From the NCBI GenBank assembly GCA_039566865.1, contig CM076961.1, positions 13,539,501-13,603,500 on the forward strand: a stretch of 64,000 nucleotides of DNA, given 5' to 3'. Position numbers and translations under genes: made by a program. The notes under the pieces were generated by a model. The model was not told the DNA's origin and made no database searches. It was given only the letters and a program-made list of their open reading frames with translations. Every line of letters begins with the position of its first letter. Position 1 is the first letter of the stretch. The stretch comes from Aurelia coerulea. Lineage: Eukaryota; Cnidaria; Scyphozoa; Semaeostomeae; Ulmaridae. Of this stretch, positions 45,481-57,788 are shown piece after piece.

Positions 45481-46929
45481 ATTTGGGGTCTGCAGTTGCC
45501 TTTTAAAATTCTATGAACTACTGCAAATTCTGTATTTGAGAGGCTGCTATCAGTTTTGCTTTGGCCGGTTACTTCTGAGGCCACGTATGGGTTTGGCTAC
45601 TATTTCCCAGGAACTGCCAAAAAACTATTTAGCTTTGCTTTACTCTAATACTATTGACACACTTGTTGCCTCCCGCAAGCGTGACATTTGGAAAGGAAAG
45701 CTAAGCCTGTGTTCGAAGTCCTTTTAGATATATTTTTCAGCAGTTTCTCCATTTTAGATCCTTCCCTCGATGGCAAAATGCCAACAAATTTTCCAGCAAA
45801 TAGGCCATAGAGGGTATATGATTTGCTTTGCAAGATGCCACTGTATCAGAATTAGTACTGGGTTTGTCCAAAAGAAGGTTCAATGAAGTTTAAGAAACCT
45901 TCAGTGCTTGGACTAAAGTTCCAAGAAACTTTCAGCGAATTTTATTTTGTTGTTGGTGGATGATATTGATTGTTCACACTCATAGGATGTTGAATTTAAC
46001 ACATTTGCAAAATTGAGGTCAATATCGATATAACACAACACATATACTGGATAGGCAACGATACATTTACCATTCAGAGTTTACAACTTATTTCTTTCTA
46101 CGGAAAATTCAGAAACGCACGCAAGACAGACGCAAGATAAGGCAGCAAATGCTAGGTTTATGTCTGAGTTCGCAACATATTTCTAAAGAAAAAGCTAAAG
46201 AACTTACAAAAACTTTCAGTACTAGATTGCGACCAATGCGAAGACATTTTTCCATTCTGAAGCCTGTTTGTGGTTTAGATGGAGCAACATATGTATCTGA
46301 TATGCAAAAAATATATTTCCCTTTAGTTATTACGTACCAACGAAATGTAAAACTTTGTTGAAAAATTTTGTATCGAAAGTCTAGAAATGCTGAAAACCTT
46401 CAATACCGAAGAATTTGCGCAGTTTGTTAAAGAAAGAACGTAGATTACTTCTTTTAGCACGAAAAGTATTTATGTGGCATATGGCACTGTTAATTCCTCT
46501 CATTAAATTTATCGAGAACCGCCTCCCCCATCTAGTTTAAACCCAATATTTGCATAATGACCCCCGTCTTTATCTGCTCTCACGGTACATGTGGTCAAAA
46601 GTTTTGCATGCTTATGCCGTCTTTGGGTTGTTAGTCACGCAGCCCTTATTGTAAAGTAACTTTTTGAGGCAAACCAAACCGCACACAATAGAAAACCAAA
46701 CTTTGGGATCGCCCGCTTGACCTCCATGGCGTCGAAAATCTTGGCACGATATGCCTTGAGCTTGTTTGTTGCGCATATGGCCATTGTTTTGATGCCTGCA
46801 TGAGCAAAGCCATAAACCTCTAACTATTTGAAGTATAACAAATCTTTCTTTTCAAACAATACTGGTCGAGTTGCCTACGCAGTCATGCGATAGAGGTCAA
46901 ATTAGAATTACCGAATTCACTCTTACTTT
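45481..46929. other. Unassigned sequence
   Basis: No gene or repeat recognised. Confidence 0.4.
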
Positions 46930-49060
46930 CTCGATACAACTTTTAACCTGATTAAAGCCTTTTTGACTGAAAGCGCAACATTTGTAATCACTTTCTTTTC
47001 TATCCATCGAGCCTGACCTCGAAACCATGACATGACATGAACATCTATGACAATAGTTAATAATTCAGCTCCCCCACATCACCAGAGAGAAGCTGTTTTT
47101 ATTCAGATCTCCATCTTTTCGAAACTTTTAACCTGATCAGCACCCCCTTTTGACTAAACTCCCAAAGCTCATAGTCATTTTCGTTTCGATCAATGCAGCA
47201 TGACCTTGAAACTCTCCTGGCATGAACAACTATGACAACAGTCAATGGTTCATCGCCCCCACATCACCAGAGAGAAGCTGTTTTTATTCAGATCTCCATC
47301 TTTTCGAAACTTTTAACCTGATCAGCACCCCCTTTTAACTAAACTCCCAAAGCTCATAGTCATTTTCGTTTCGATCAATGCAGCATGACCTTGAAACTCT
47401 CCTGGCATGAACAACTATGACAACAGTCAATGGTTCATCGCCCCCACATCACCAGAGAGAAGCTGTTTTTATCCAGATCTCCATCTTTTCGAAACTTTTA
47501 ACCTGATCAGCACCCCCTTTTAACTAAACTCCCAAAGCTCATAGTCATTTTCGTTTCGATCAATGCAGCATGACCTTGAAACTCTCCTGGCATGAACAAC
47601 TATGACAACAGTCAATGGTTCATCGCCCCCACATCATCAGGGATAGGCTGTTTTTACTCAGATCTCCATCTTTTTGAAACTTTCAACCTGATCAGCACCC
47701 CTTTTTAACTAAACTCCCAAAGCTAGTCATTTTCGTTTCGTTTAATGCAGCATGACCTTGAAACTCTCCTGGCATGAACAACTATGACAATAGTCAATGG
47801 TTCATCGCCCCCACGTCATCAGGGATAGGCTGTTTTTACTCAGATCTCCATCTTTTTGAAACTTTTCACCTTATCAACACCCCCTTTTGAATCAATTCCT
47901 AACGCATACGTCAACTTTCTGATCTATGTGGGCAGCATGACCTCGAAACCATAGTACGTAGCATGAACATCTATAACAGCAGTTGATATCTCATCATCCC
48001 CCCAGATCACCAGTGAGAGGCTGTTTCCATTCATACCTTAATCTCTATACAAATTTTAACCTGATTGAAACTCCTTTTAAAAGTCAATGCACGACACTCT
48101 CAACCACTTTCTTTTCCATCTATGCAACTTGACCTCGAAATGATACAGTACATGCCAGTAATGTCTTTGACAACCACCAATTACTTACTGCCCTCACATC
48201 TTTGGAGAGAGGCTGTTTTTATTCAGATCGCCACCTTATTTAGAATTTCAACCCAATTGAATGCTTCTAATCAATGCACTGCATTACTAACTTTCTTTTC
48301 TATCTATGCAACCTAACCTAGAAATGGAACGGTACGCGCCATTAATATGTATGACAACCATCAATCATTTCTTGCCCACACATCATCAGAAAGGGGTTGT
48401 TTTCAGTCGCACTTCAATCTCTATAGCACTTTTAACCTAATCGAAGCCAGTTGTAATTCAATGCACAACAGTGCTGATTGCTTTCTTTTCCATCTATGCA
48501 GCCTGGCCTCGTATCCATGACAACCTTCAGTCACTTCTTGCCCTGTATCATCAAAGGGGCTGTTTTCATTCACACCTCGATTTTTATAATACTTGTAACC
48601 TGATTGAGACCCCTGTTAACTCAATGCATAACAGTGCTGATTATTTTCATTTCTATCTATGCAACCTGACCTCGAAATGGAACAGTACACGCCGTTAATA
48701 TCTCTGACAACCTTCAATAACTTATTGCCCCCACAGTGCCCCACATCACCAGAGATGGCCTGTTTTCATTCAGATCTCTTTATGAAAATTTCAGCCTGAT
48801 TAAACCCTCGCCCCCTCATATCCTCATCTGGCCCCGCCATTGCTTGCAGTTCATTCGAGCAGATGTTTTCCTCATCTCTTTTTCAATATGTTCTATCTGG
48901 GCATGGTCCTGATTTCTGTACGACTGTCTTAAACTTCAGGCCCAGCACTTATTGTCTCCACATAGTCAGAGTTGGGCGATGTTGTAGTCAGTTTCAATTT
49001 CTATGCAACTTTTAAATTGTCAAAAGCGTTTTTCGTCTCAATGCACAGCAAACGTAGCCA
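46930..49060. repeat. Satellite-like array, about 185-bp unit, 10-11 copies
   Basis: The anchor GCTGTTTTTA-TCAGATCTCC falls at 47091, 47276, 47461, 47646 and 47828, and in diverged form near 48019, 48211, 48395, 48558 and 48757. Units share CCCCCACATCA, ACTTTTAACCTGAT, TTTCTTTTC-ATC-ATGCA and TGACCTCGAAA. The units starting at 47091, 47276 and 47461 are almost identical, whereas units at both edges are strongly diverged. This is the usual picture of central homogenisation by unequal crossing-over. No coding function is seen. Confidence 0.95.
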
Positions 49061-50869
49061 CTCTCTTTTATATCTTTTGATTGTGGTACTGATGCTTATC
49101 ATAACTGTCAGCAACTATTGACAAAGTCTTAGTGGCCCTGTTCACTAATGGAAGGGCGTGTTTGTCAGCTTGGGACTGTTGACATGTGTCCTGTTTTTCA
49201 AAATTTTCGTCGAATGTCGCGTTCTAGATCATTGTTGCTTAAGTTTTCCTTTTGAAATAGTTCCCTTGTCGATAACTGTATTTCTTTCAGGGTGGGTGTG
49301 GTCCCCTGGTTCTATAACTGAAGATTCCGTTAATGGTGCAAATTTTGAATATGGTCTTGAAGACTGGAATCTTGGCTGTATAGTTGGAGCGCATTTTCTC
49401 AGATACATATTTGGAAAGCATTTTCTCAGATACATTGATCATTTAACGGTTTGACTAATTGGTCTGTGACTTGTATCTGAAGAAGAAACTTTTAATATCA
49501 ACAGCTATAAATAGGCTTCCCATCTTTAGAATAGTTTATCTGACTTACTACATCTTTCTGCGGATTTAATGGCTAGAGGAACTTTAGCTACTTTACTGTA
49601 GTTCTAGAATTGCGAGATAGTCCCAGCTATCGCAACAACAACAACGAAAACAATAACAACAACAACAAAATGTTTTGTTAAAACTGGTTGGAGAATTGTA
49701 GTTTGAGCGTCCATCAGTCTATCAATAGTGATAACTAAGAACTTGTAATCAGTCTACTGTAGTTCTACCGTTGATTTTTTTTATATTCTGATTATTTTTA
49801 AAATTACAACTCTTCCCTTTGTAAAAAGAATTCTAGAAAAGATTTTGAAAAACTGAAACCATGGTAAATTCAAAGTTAATGGAAAGCAAGATTAAATTTT
49901 CTAGAGAGCTAAAGTTCTCATCGGGCGGTCGGGCGGTCCAATCCAAATATATATGCAATGGAAATTTTCGCTATCTTTTTCAAGAATATGTTGTAATTGT
50001 TGCTGTTACTATATCCTTAAAACATAGTCACTAGAGAAAGACCCCTGTTTTTCTTCAGTGACTATGATTGAAATAACCAGGACACCTCCAGTATGGAACA
50101 GTAGGCATGCAAGGCAGGCTAGACCATGCCTGAATTCTTAAATTCTTCGGTTAGCAATACTAACATTTTAGCCTTACTTTTAAATGTTACTCCCTCAGCA
50201 GATTCTATGGGCATTTTGCATCAGCAGCACATACTCAATTTCTAGAGGATGTTACTTCCTAGGCTATTGATCGGGTTATTTGGTGATACTACGGTTAGGG
50301 AAGGTATTGGCAGTTTAAGTTGGGTACTCTTGCACCTGAGGGACTCAACGTCAGACTTGTGGATTTCTAGACCTACCGCTCCTCCGTAGCTCCATGTCAT
50401 TTTCACCAGGGGTTGTTTTACATTCTTTTTCTTCCTGCTTGTTCATTTATCTGCCAGTCATCGTGTTCATGGGCCTGTTCCTTTGTTTCTGCCATCGCTT
50501 TGTTTATCTTATGCTTTTCATTTCACGTCGTAACATACTCATAACCTCTGTTGTGACAGACGGCACCTTCTTTATGCTCCTTATTTTCACCTTCTTCTTT
50601 TCCCATAACCTTTCCTTTCCCCAAGATATCCTGTGTTCCAAAATGATCTATCTGTGTTTCCCAAAATGTATAAATAACTTCAAATTTATTTCACTGAAAT
50701 TGGTCATCATATTATAGAGTTATAGGTTACTTTGCTTGGGAATTGTTTTTAGTTGAGAATACGTGGAAGGTCTCATTCATCTATTGGAATACAGTGCACT
50801 AGATGGAATACATTGCAATCAATTCACAAGGTATCTAAAATATATATATTATCAAAACACCAGTCTAGG
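49061..50869. other. Unassigned sequence
   Basis: A 24-bp duplication containing GCATTTTCTCAGATACAT occurs at about 49391 and 49420. A CAACAA tract is at 49634-49670. A hydrophobic 107-codon ATG frame at 50394-50717 is T-rich and most likely chance. Confidence 0.4.
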
Positions 50870-51441
50870 CTTAATGTAGCTCTTGAAGGCATTGACCGAA
50901 GGTGCCTGGTTAACCTCAGTTGAGAGGCTATTCCAGCTCCTTGCACCTCTTAACGAAAAGCATTTTCTGTTCGTTAGCTGAACATTTCAAAGGCAGCCAG
51001 TCAGTATTTGTATTTGTTAGGCTGCGCTCGGTGCAGTCAGCTTTTTTTGTGAAAAAGCGCAAAGATAGTAGGAGCATGGTCGTTGAGGCATTTAAAAACC
51101 TTGATATTGTCTATCTATCAACTTCTTAATTGTTTGCCAACCTACACTTTTGATCAAGAGTTTACTTGGAACATCGAACTGAACTGACCATTGGTCACGA
51201 CACGAGCTGATCTGTTTTAAAGTTTCTGCCACTGTAAGATGTCGGTGGAATTGCAACGACCCAAACACACCAACAGTATTGGAAATTAGGCTCAGCGATG
51301 CTGCTATATAGAGAGCCTTCGCAACTGCAGCAGGAAGATACTTTTTGGCGTATTTCAAGAAGCTAATAGCTCGAGAAGCTTTCGCAGTGACTATTTTTAT
51401 TTGCTCATTCCATGTGAGATTTCGTCGATTTGAACACCTAA

Positions 51442-51833
51442 GGACCTGTTCATATGGAGGCGAGCCAGCCCGCTTACCGAGCTGGCCCGCTAAGTGAGCT
51501 GATTTCGCATTCTGTTCATATGGCAAATCCATCCCGCCTACCAGGATGGAATTGGTCACGTGCCATCGTTGGTGGTATTGTTTTGTATGCCCACGCGTGC
51601 GTAGTAGAGGCGTTTTCGTCTCGGCAGGCGGGCTGGAGTGTTCATATGGGAAAATTTTGATCTCGCCAAGCGGGATCCCGGCAGTACTTGAGTGAGATCT
51701 CGCCTACCGGGCCAGCCCGCCTGCTCATATGAACAGACAACAAACTTTGAATGGGAAACAGGGATAAGGTGAGATCTCGGCAAAAACCTTCAGCCCGGTA
51801 GGCGGGCTGGCTCGCCTCCATATGAACAGGTCC
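51442..51833. mobile_element. Harbinger-like MITE, 392 bp, copy A
   Basis: TIRs GGACCTGTTCATATGGAGGC and inverted GCCTCCATATGAACAGGTCC. TAA lies at 51439-51441 and 51834-51836, a TSD of the TWA type made by PIF/Harbinger transposases. Subterminal GCGAGCCAGCCCGC and CCCGGTAGGCGGGC modules recur inside in both orientations. No transposase. Confidence 0.85.
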
Positions 51834-51836
51834 TAA

Positions 51837-52211
51837 GGACCTGTTCATATAGAGGCGAGCCAGCCCGCTTACCGGGCTGGCCCGCTAAGTGACCTGATTT
51901 CGCATTCTGTTCATATGGCAAATACATCCCGCCTACCGGGATGGAATTGGTCACGTGCCATCGTTGGTGGTATTGTTTTGCATGCCCACGCGTGCGTAGT
52001 AGAGGCGTTTTCGTCTCGGCAGGCGGGCTGGAGTGTTCATATGGGAAAATTTTGACCTCGCCAAGCGGGATCTCGGCAGTACTTGAGTGAGATCTCGCCT
52101 GCTCATATGAACAGACAACAAACTTTGAATGGGAAACAGGGATAAGGTGAGATCTCGGCAAAAACCTTCAGCCCGGTAGGCGGGCTGGCTCGCCTCCATA
52201 TGAACAGGTCC
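51837..52211. mobile_element. Harbinger-like MITE, 375 bp, copy B in tandem
   Basis: Same orientation and ends as copy A. It shares the TAA at 51834-51836 and is closed by TAA at 52212-52214. It differs from A by an internal deletion of about 18 bp (the CCTACCGGGCCAGCCCG module before CTGCTCATATG) and a few substitutions. Confidence 0.85.
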
Positions 52212-52413
52212 TAAGTACTTAGTATTAATAGCAACTTCGAATCTAGTCTCAAGAATGGAAGGTTGATTACTGTATTTGTCTTTCAGCTATGATATATGAT
52301 ATTGATAATTATTGTTTGGCTCATCTGGTATTTGATTATGAACCAGGTGTCACTTTTGCCTCCTTAGCCACACGACTGATAAGCAACGCGCCAAGGTTAA
52401 CCAATAAACGTTT

Positions 52414-52810
52414 TATTATCATCATCATCATAAGTAAACTTACATAATACTGTCATAATCGCCCTGGAAGAAAAAGCAAAGTTAGTAAGAAAAGAAAGAA
52501 GTAAGAACAGAATGTGATATCTAAATATATAAAGGAAACTAAATAGATTTTTTTAATACCTGACTAATTTGGAGTCTTTGAGCTTGTTGCAAAAATCCCT
52601 CTTGCCTCAATGTTGTGAATATCATTTGGGAGAGAATTCCAAAGTTGTGTTTCTTTTATTTGAATGGCCTTGTCTCTTTCTTGAAAGAGATCATTTTGGT
52701 GAGTAGTATGTTTATGCTGTCGGATATTGACAGTAGAAAGATTCTGAAGAGCTCCAGGCAAGAGGTCGTTATTGTACTTATAGCTATGCATGAACCTCAA
52801 GTACTAGCCC
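52414..52810 (-). pseudogene. LINE C-terminal fragment with (GAT)n tail
   Basis: The minus strand reads MRFMHSYKYNNDLLPGALQN, then IQIKETQLWNSLPNDIHNIE, the terminal W-NSLP block of CR1/jockey RTs. A 3' untranslated region of about 140 bp follows, ending at ATCATCATCATCAT (52414-52432), i.e. a short GAT tail on the minus strand. Confidence 0.7.
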
Positions 52811-53347
52811 ATCATTTTGCCCGTTTTCCAGTGTGGCTCCTCCTTGTTCAGCGTTGGTTCTCACGACAGCAAAATCGCGTTAGAATTCTCATTTACGCAT
52901 TTTGAGTGAGTTATCGTTTTCAAATCTAATCAAAATGTTTTGATTCCATCCAAAACACTTCGAAGGTGCCGAAAAATCTCTATGTTGAGGCAAGAATTAT
53001 TTTGACACGTTTTTCCGTTGCATTTTGAACGCACTTTGAACACAGGTGGAATCATTTTTCCTCAATCTCGAGATTTTTTTGACACCACCGATAGAATTTG
53101 GATTGAAGTGGTTAGATTTGGAAGCGATAATTCACAAAAATGCTTTTAAATGAGTTTAGAAGATGCGTTGTTCCAATTCTAATGTGCTTTTACACTCGTG
53201 TGAACCAACCCTGGACGAGAAGAAATTACAATAAGCCTGAGAGTATGCGTCCACAACGACATCTGTTACGACCAAGAACTAGTTTAATTTTATCATTGAT
53301 CAAAAACCTACGTCGAATTTGTTTTGATATAGCAACGTGTAAATATG
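52811..53347. other. Unassigned sequence
   Basis: No gene or repeat recognised. Confidence 0.4.
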
Positions 53348-53582
53348 GAAATATCACTCCCTGTTTGAAAGGCAACTGCTCCCTGAATATCAAAGCAATG
53401 CCATTGGCAAGTATAGTTATCAATAGTAGACATTCTCAAATTGATTTCAAAATTTACCTGGGCTAATCCATTCTGAAGGTATGAGGTATTTTCCCAAGAA
53501 ATCCCCGTCAAGAAACCTTCAAACAGGCCCAAAATCACGACCAAATTTTCAGCGTTGCAGAAATGAATTTTACATCCTTTAT

Positions 53583-54027
53583 AAATAATAATAAATAATA
53601 ATAAATGATTTATTTACAGTTGGCAGCAGGAAAAAGTAGCTAACTACAGCTAATTAAAGCCAACTATTTACCTATTTACATAATACCATATATACAAAAT
53701 TTATGAAAATCAACTATAAATACCCCAAATCTGCAATATATATTTTACAAAGTCGACAGTTACAGTCTATTTTCCAGTTCCTTATTTTCTTTTTGAATAT
53801 TGCTAGATTTTCAGATTGCTTTAAACTTTCAGGCAATGCATGCCAAAGCCGTTGTCCTAGAAACGATATAGATTCTATTCCGTATGTTGTTGTTCTGGCT
53901 TTTGGTAACTGGAGAGTACTCCCACTTCTTAAATTATAGTTTTCCGTTTTTTCAACAAATTTAGCAGGTGTTATTTCTTGGAGAGAGAAATAACAACATG
54001 TATCCTGGAAATTTCTTTGTCGCAACA
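53583..54027 (-). pseudogene. CR1-like LINE 3' end with AAT tail
   Basis: A continuous minus-strand frame contains ENYNLRSGSTLQL, YGIESISFLGQRLWHALPES, LKQSENLAIFKKKIRNW and the closing NCRLCKIYIADLGYL, the conserved C-terminus of CR1-like RTs including C-RLC. The 3' untranslated part (AATTAGCTGTAGTTAGC, CTGTAAATAAAT) ends in (AAT)n at 53583-53606. It matches the 10-kb copy with its GAT tail. It is 5'-truncated. Confidence 0.8.
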
Positions 54028-54346
54028 GGATAAAACGTGCTAAAAATTGTGGAAGTCATTGCTATGAGTTTGAAATAATAGGAAAATTTCGTCGTCATGC
54101 TTCTTGAAAGTAGACTTACTCCACTCGTCCCAATGTTTTCACTCCGTTCCGAAATTCCGAAATACGCAACACAAAATACGCAACTGCGGAGGAGAATGAA
54201 TCTATGTTCGTTCAATCATTAGCAATAATAATTCAGTTCAATATGTTGTTGTTGTTGCGATGACTAGGATTGTGCATTGAGTCTATCTTGAAAGGGCTTT
54301 CTCAACATATTCCGTCAAAATTTCAGGACTAAGTGGCCGATTTTAG

Positions 54347-54546
54347 CACAGGGAATCCACTACTAAGACTGTTTTCTAAAATTCGTTTCTTTATATAGAA
54401 TTCCCTGTCTCCTCTGCGATGGCATGGTGAGGATGAACGGGAAGTGCAGAGGAGAAAGGGCGGAAAGAAACGAAGAAAATTTTTAAAAGCCACCATTTTA
54501 AAAGAAACGAATTTTAGAAAGCAATCTTAGTAGTGGATTCCCTGTG
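54347..54546. mobile_element. hAT-like MITE, about 200 bp
   Basis: Inverted ends CACAGGGAATCCACTACTAA extend for about 45 bp to TAAAATTCGTTTCTTT. A direct repeat of 7-8 bp, (G)ATTTTAG, lies at 54339-54346 and 54546-54553. It is inserted in the GGGTGAGTC-family element. Confidence 0.8.
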
Positions 54547-54689
54547 ATTTTAGTCAGGTGAATTTGAAAATGAATTTGAGCATGTCCATGATTAAATGAT
54601 AAATTTGCCAATACTATCGTCCAAATATCAAGGGAACCGTCGCCTTTAAAACGGCAATTATGTTTTTACTCGCCCAGTATGTAGTACAG

Positions 54690-54830
54690 CATTTTTTTTT
54701 ATATTCAAGATAGAAATTTACAATACAATGATACCTCCTACTATACTCTCTAATTACAACTATACGACACTACAGAGACGATACCAAGAGGAGCAAAGTG
54801 GCACGACTACCCCAAGGCCATAACATGAAA
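54690..54830 (-). mobile_element. LINE 3' untranslated fragment with A tail
   Basis: The complement carries GGGGTAGTCGTGCCACTTTG, CTCCTCTTGGTATCGTC, TAGTGTCGTATAGT and a terminal A run (T run at about 54692-54700). This closely follows 12433-12572 of the young LINE. It is a severely 5'-truncated copy of that family. Confidence 0.7.
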
Positions 54831-54958
54831 CAAAAAACGAGGACAATACCAGAACAGTGTGTAAAGTTGTCAAAGAACAGAACGCAACCATTTTGAACGC
54901 AACGAACGCAACCGAACGCAACCATTACAGCATTTGATAGTCAAGAATATGTCATGGT

Positions 54959-55119
54959 TACCCTGGGTGCCAGAGCCTTAATAAAGAATGAGACGAGACG
55001 AAAATAAGAAGAAGAAACAAGAAGAAGAAAACAAGAGGAAGAAAAAGGGAGAGAAGATCGTTCTTTCCCTCTTTGCCGCCCTTTTTGTTCCAAACTACAA
55101 GGCTCTGGCACCCAGGCTA
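54959..55119. mobile_element. MITE with TACCCTGGGTGCCAGAGCC ends
   Basis: 19-bp inverted ends (one mismatch) around a purine-rich AAGAAGAAA interior. A 10-bp TSD ATGTCATGGT/ATGTAATGGT (9 of 10 identical) lies at 54949-54958 and 55120-55129. It belongs with the 90-bp MITE at 9638-9727. Confidence 0.8.
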
Positions 55120-55129
55120 ATGTAATGGT

Positions 55130-55950
55130 ATGTCATCAAAGATAAGCATAAGTCCTTTGTTTCGGTATGAAATGATCAGTAAAACCATTGGGCTTTGAAG
55201 TGGTATCATGTTTAGAAGGGCATGTTCATTGGCAAAATTGCTTTCAAATATATTTCTGTGTACTGAACTCACTCTGGGAACGAGGTTGAAGTCCAAACAT
55301 GTCAAGACAATAGGAAAGTTGGTCATTCAAATCCTACGAGGAATAGGAAACGTCTTCTTCCATCCCAAATGGGGACTTGCAGCAGATAAACATACGGGGA
55401 GGGGTAAGTCCAAGAAATTTTCAGAAAATCCTAAAATATCAAACCAGCTTCATTGCAAACCCAAACGTATCGGCTCATTTTAAAGTTGACATCTGCTAAC
55501 GAACAGAAAATATACATTAGGAACGATGCAAATTGAGACCAGAATTGCCATTAATAATAAGATATATCAATGTAACTATCTTTAAAACCAAAAACTATCA
55601 TGGCCATAATTTCAGTATATTTGGACCCAAAAATATTCTGACTCAGAAATATCGGACCTTTCTCTCCGTATGTGCAGGGACTGAGAATCCCCCTGCTCAC
55701 CCAATATCATATGTCCATTTTTATAGCTCATTGGTTACAACTTTCGCTTGAAATCTCTTGAAAGGAGTTATATTTGCTGTAAATCAATCTGATGATAATC
55801 AAAAGCTGACACTGAATGCTTAAAATAGAGGTATCATCAGCAAAGCATATTCCCAAAAAGGTTTCAGAAGCTTTTAAAGGCACTTCAGACAACATTTGTC
55901 CAAAACTATAGCCGTCCGTTAGCTTTTGAGACTACATGAAATTGATTTAA
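55130..55950. other. Unassigned sequence
   Basis: No gene or repeat recognised. Confidence 0.4.
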
Positions 55951-56270
55951 GGTGAATCTCCATTAGGCGGGAAACATCTATCAATTCAACTTATTCCGAG
56001 TCAAAATGTTTGCGAAGGGTCATTATCTCCACTGGGTGGAAAAACCTGCACGATTCGAAGTTTTCCCAAGGCGATTTTCTTTGTTCAGCTCGATGATAAT
56101 ATGTTCCGCTCGATGATCAATTTCGGCTCCTTCGTGACAAGTCTTCAAAGCGCAGTGATTCGTTCTTCGTGAGAGCGATTCGGCGAAAAGATATTGTCCG
56201 CAGCCAGCGACATGTACAAGCGCGAAACAAGTCAAACAGCTCGACTTTTTCCGCCTTATGGAGATTCACC
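55951..56270. mobile_element. TIR element with GGTGAATCTCCATTAGGCGG ends, 320 bp
   Basis: The inverted right end is GGTGAATCTCCATAAGGCGG. Arm similarity beyond 20 bp is weak. No clear TSD beyond an AA. There is no coding function. Confidence 0.65.
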
Positions 56271-57356
56271 AACCGATGTAAAACGCGTTTATGAAATTTC
56301 CAACCTGCTCTTGAGTTTTGCAAAATGCAAAGTGTCTGACCTTACATACGTACGTTTAAGTCATAATTGAACAAAAGAGAATCTAAAAATAGCACCAATC
56401 AATCAATAGTCACGTGATTGGTTGCTAGGCAACCAAAAACAATGCAAATTTTGAGAAAATCGAGCTATTTGCAGAAAAGGGCCCATTATTAGCAAATAGC
56501 TAGATAAAATTGCAAAAAACCATCCAAATACATGAATGATATCATTAATTTGTAGTTTCATATGGCTTCATACGGATATTTGTGGTTTCTAATGAATTAA
56601 CTAATTAAATAATGAAAATTTGATTCAATGCAAAATTGTTAGCTCAATAATTATGATTTAAACCATTAATTTCGCATATTATTGGTGAAATCAAGTACCT
56701 TTATCGATATTTGAGGTAATTCCATCAGTTTTGAATGAAAAATTACTCATTCATTAGGAATATGCCATCATAAGTATTTATGACGTCATAGAAATAATAA
56801 ACTGCTGATGTCAGCAAATATGAATAAATTATATATCAAATGAAAGTACTCATCACGACTTAATCTGAAATTAAGAGCAATGTAGGCCGCCATTTTCAGC
56901 ATAAGTGCAGCATTTTATTTCAAGCATGATCATAATTTTCCTGTTTATTGTGGAATCATAGGAGAAAACTGTTTTCTTTGCAAGAAATGACTCGGTGCAG
57001 ATGGGTTTTGAATTTTGAGGCCAAATTTTCACATTTTCATTCTTTGTTGACACACGATTTTTCGCTGCCAATTCATAGTTTCTTTTGCGTCACTGTAGCC
57101 TTTTGCGAATTTTGGAGTAAATTATTGCATTGGACCGGACAAAAATTTGACAGTATTCAAATTACTATAGCTTGAAATTGGAGTAGCAAATCAAGTTGAA
57201 ATTTTGTAAGATTGATCTGTAAACATTTCTTCAATTTCACAAAAGAACAATTTTTTTAGGATACTAATTTTAATTTTTTGTAGTGTTTTGATCACACATA
57301 TCTTTCATTTTCTATGGCAAAATTGAAGTGTGACTTTGAAGAGAACTTTTACAGTT
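56271..57356. other. Unassigned AT-rich sequence
   Basis: No gene. It contains CACGTGATTGG and TGACGTCATAG-type motifs also seen near 19.9-20.3 kb, possibly from an unrecognised dispersed repeat. Confidence 0.35.
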
Positions 57357-57788
57357 TGCAGAGGCCCAGGGGGGGTACTTGGGTATATTCAGGATAGGGA
57401 TGCTCAGGTTACTTTTTTGGGTCTAAAATTTAGGCAAGGATTATTTTTTGGGTCAATTTTTTGGACAGTTATTTTTTTGGGTTCAAGAAATTCTGGCTTA
57501 CTTTTGTGGGTCTCAAATATGAGAAAAGGTGTAAAAAATTGAGAAAAACATAATTTACAAACAAAATTAGAGTCAAGTAACAGTACTAAAATAAAAAAAC
57601 ATAAATATCCAAACATATTATAAGAAATCTAATCAGTTAGGGCACTTTTATGCAGATTTAAGATACTGACTTCATAACTTTTGGGTATGGAAGATCGGAA
57701 TAATGATCTTTTTGGGTCTATTTTCATGCTAGAAATCATTTTTTTGGGTTGATGCGTTGTACCCCAGCCTGAGCACTCCTATCCCAAA

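Larger units (their letters stand above)
50870..52260 (-). mobile_element. LINE copy interrupted by two tandem Harbinger-like MITEs
   Basis: The minus strand reads AINTKYLG up to 52215. After the MITEs come NLTWNEQIKIVTAKASRAI, SFLKYAKKYLPAAVAKALYI, FDVPSKLLIKSVGWQTIKKL and then degraded FKCLNDHAPTI and SWNSLSTEVN blocks down to about 50900. This is the post-RT region of a CR1/jockey-type LINE. A one-base frameshift sits just after the MITE site and others follow. Confidence 0.75.
53348..54681. mobile_element. GGGTGAGTCAATAAAAAC-family element with two nested insertions
   Basis: The left part (CCTGTTTGAAAGGCAACTGC, CCTGAATATCAAAGCAATG) matches the arms of 33095-33682. The right end (CCGTCGCCTTTAAAACGGCA, then GTTTTTACTCGCCCAGTATG, followed by a TA) is the inverted terminus. 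Internal sequence (AGTGGCCGA, TCAGGTGAATTTG, TTGCCAATA-T-TCGT) parallels 58540-58740. The extreme left end is missing. A CR1-like LINE (53583-54027) and a hAT-like MITE (54347-54546) lie inside. Confidence 0.65.

Noticed and set aside
46930..49060. CRISPR-like regular repeat array
   Set aside because: The unit is about 185 bp with no distinct repeat and spacer parts, and the DNA is eukaryotic; it is a satellite-type tandem array.
49158..49454. 98-codon frame as a host membrane protein
   Set aside because: It includes a 24-bp internal duplication, and no recognised motif or splice sites support it.
50394..50717. Hydrophobic 107-codon frame resembling a multi-span membrane protein
   Set aside because: T-rich DNA yields Phe/Leu/Ile-rich frames by default; no family motif or splice context.
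51092..52199. Several overlapping frames of 65-155 codons across 51.4-52.2 kb
   Set aside because: They are translations of the GC-richer MITE TIRs; only the part below 51440 is a genuine LINE frame.
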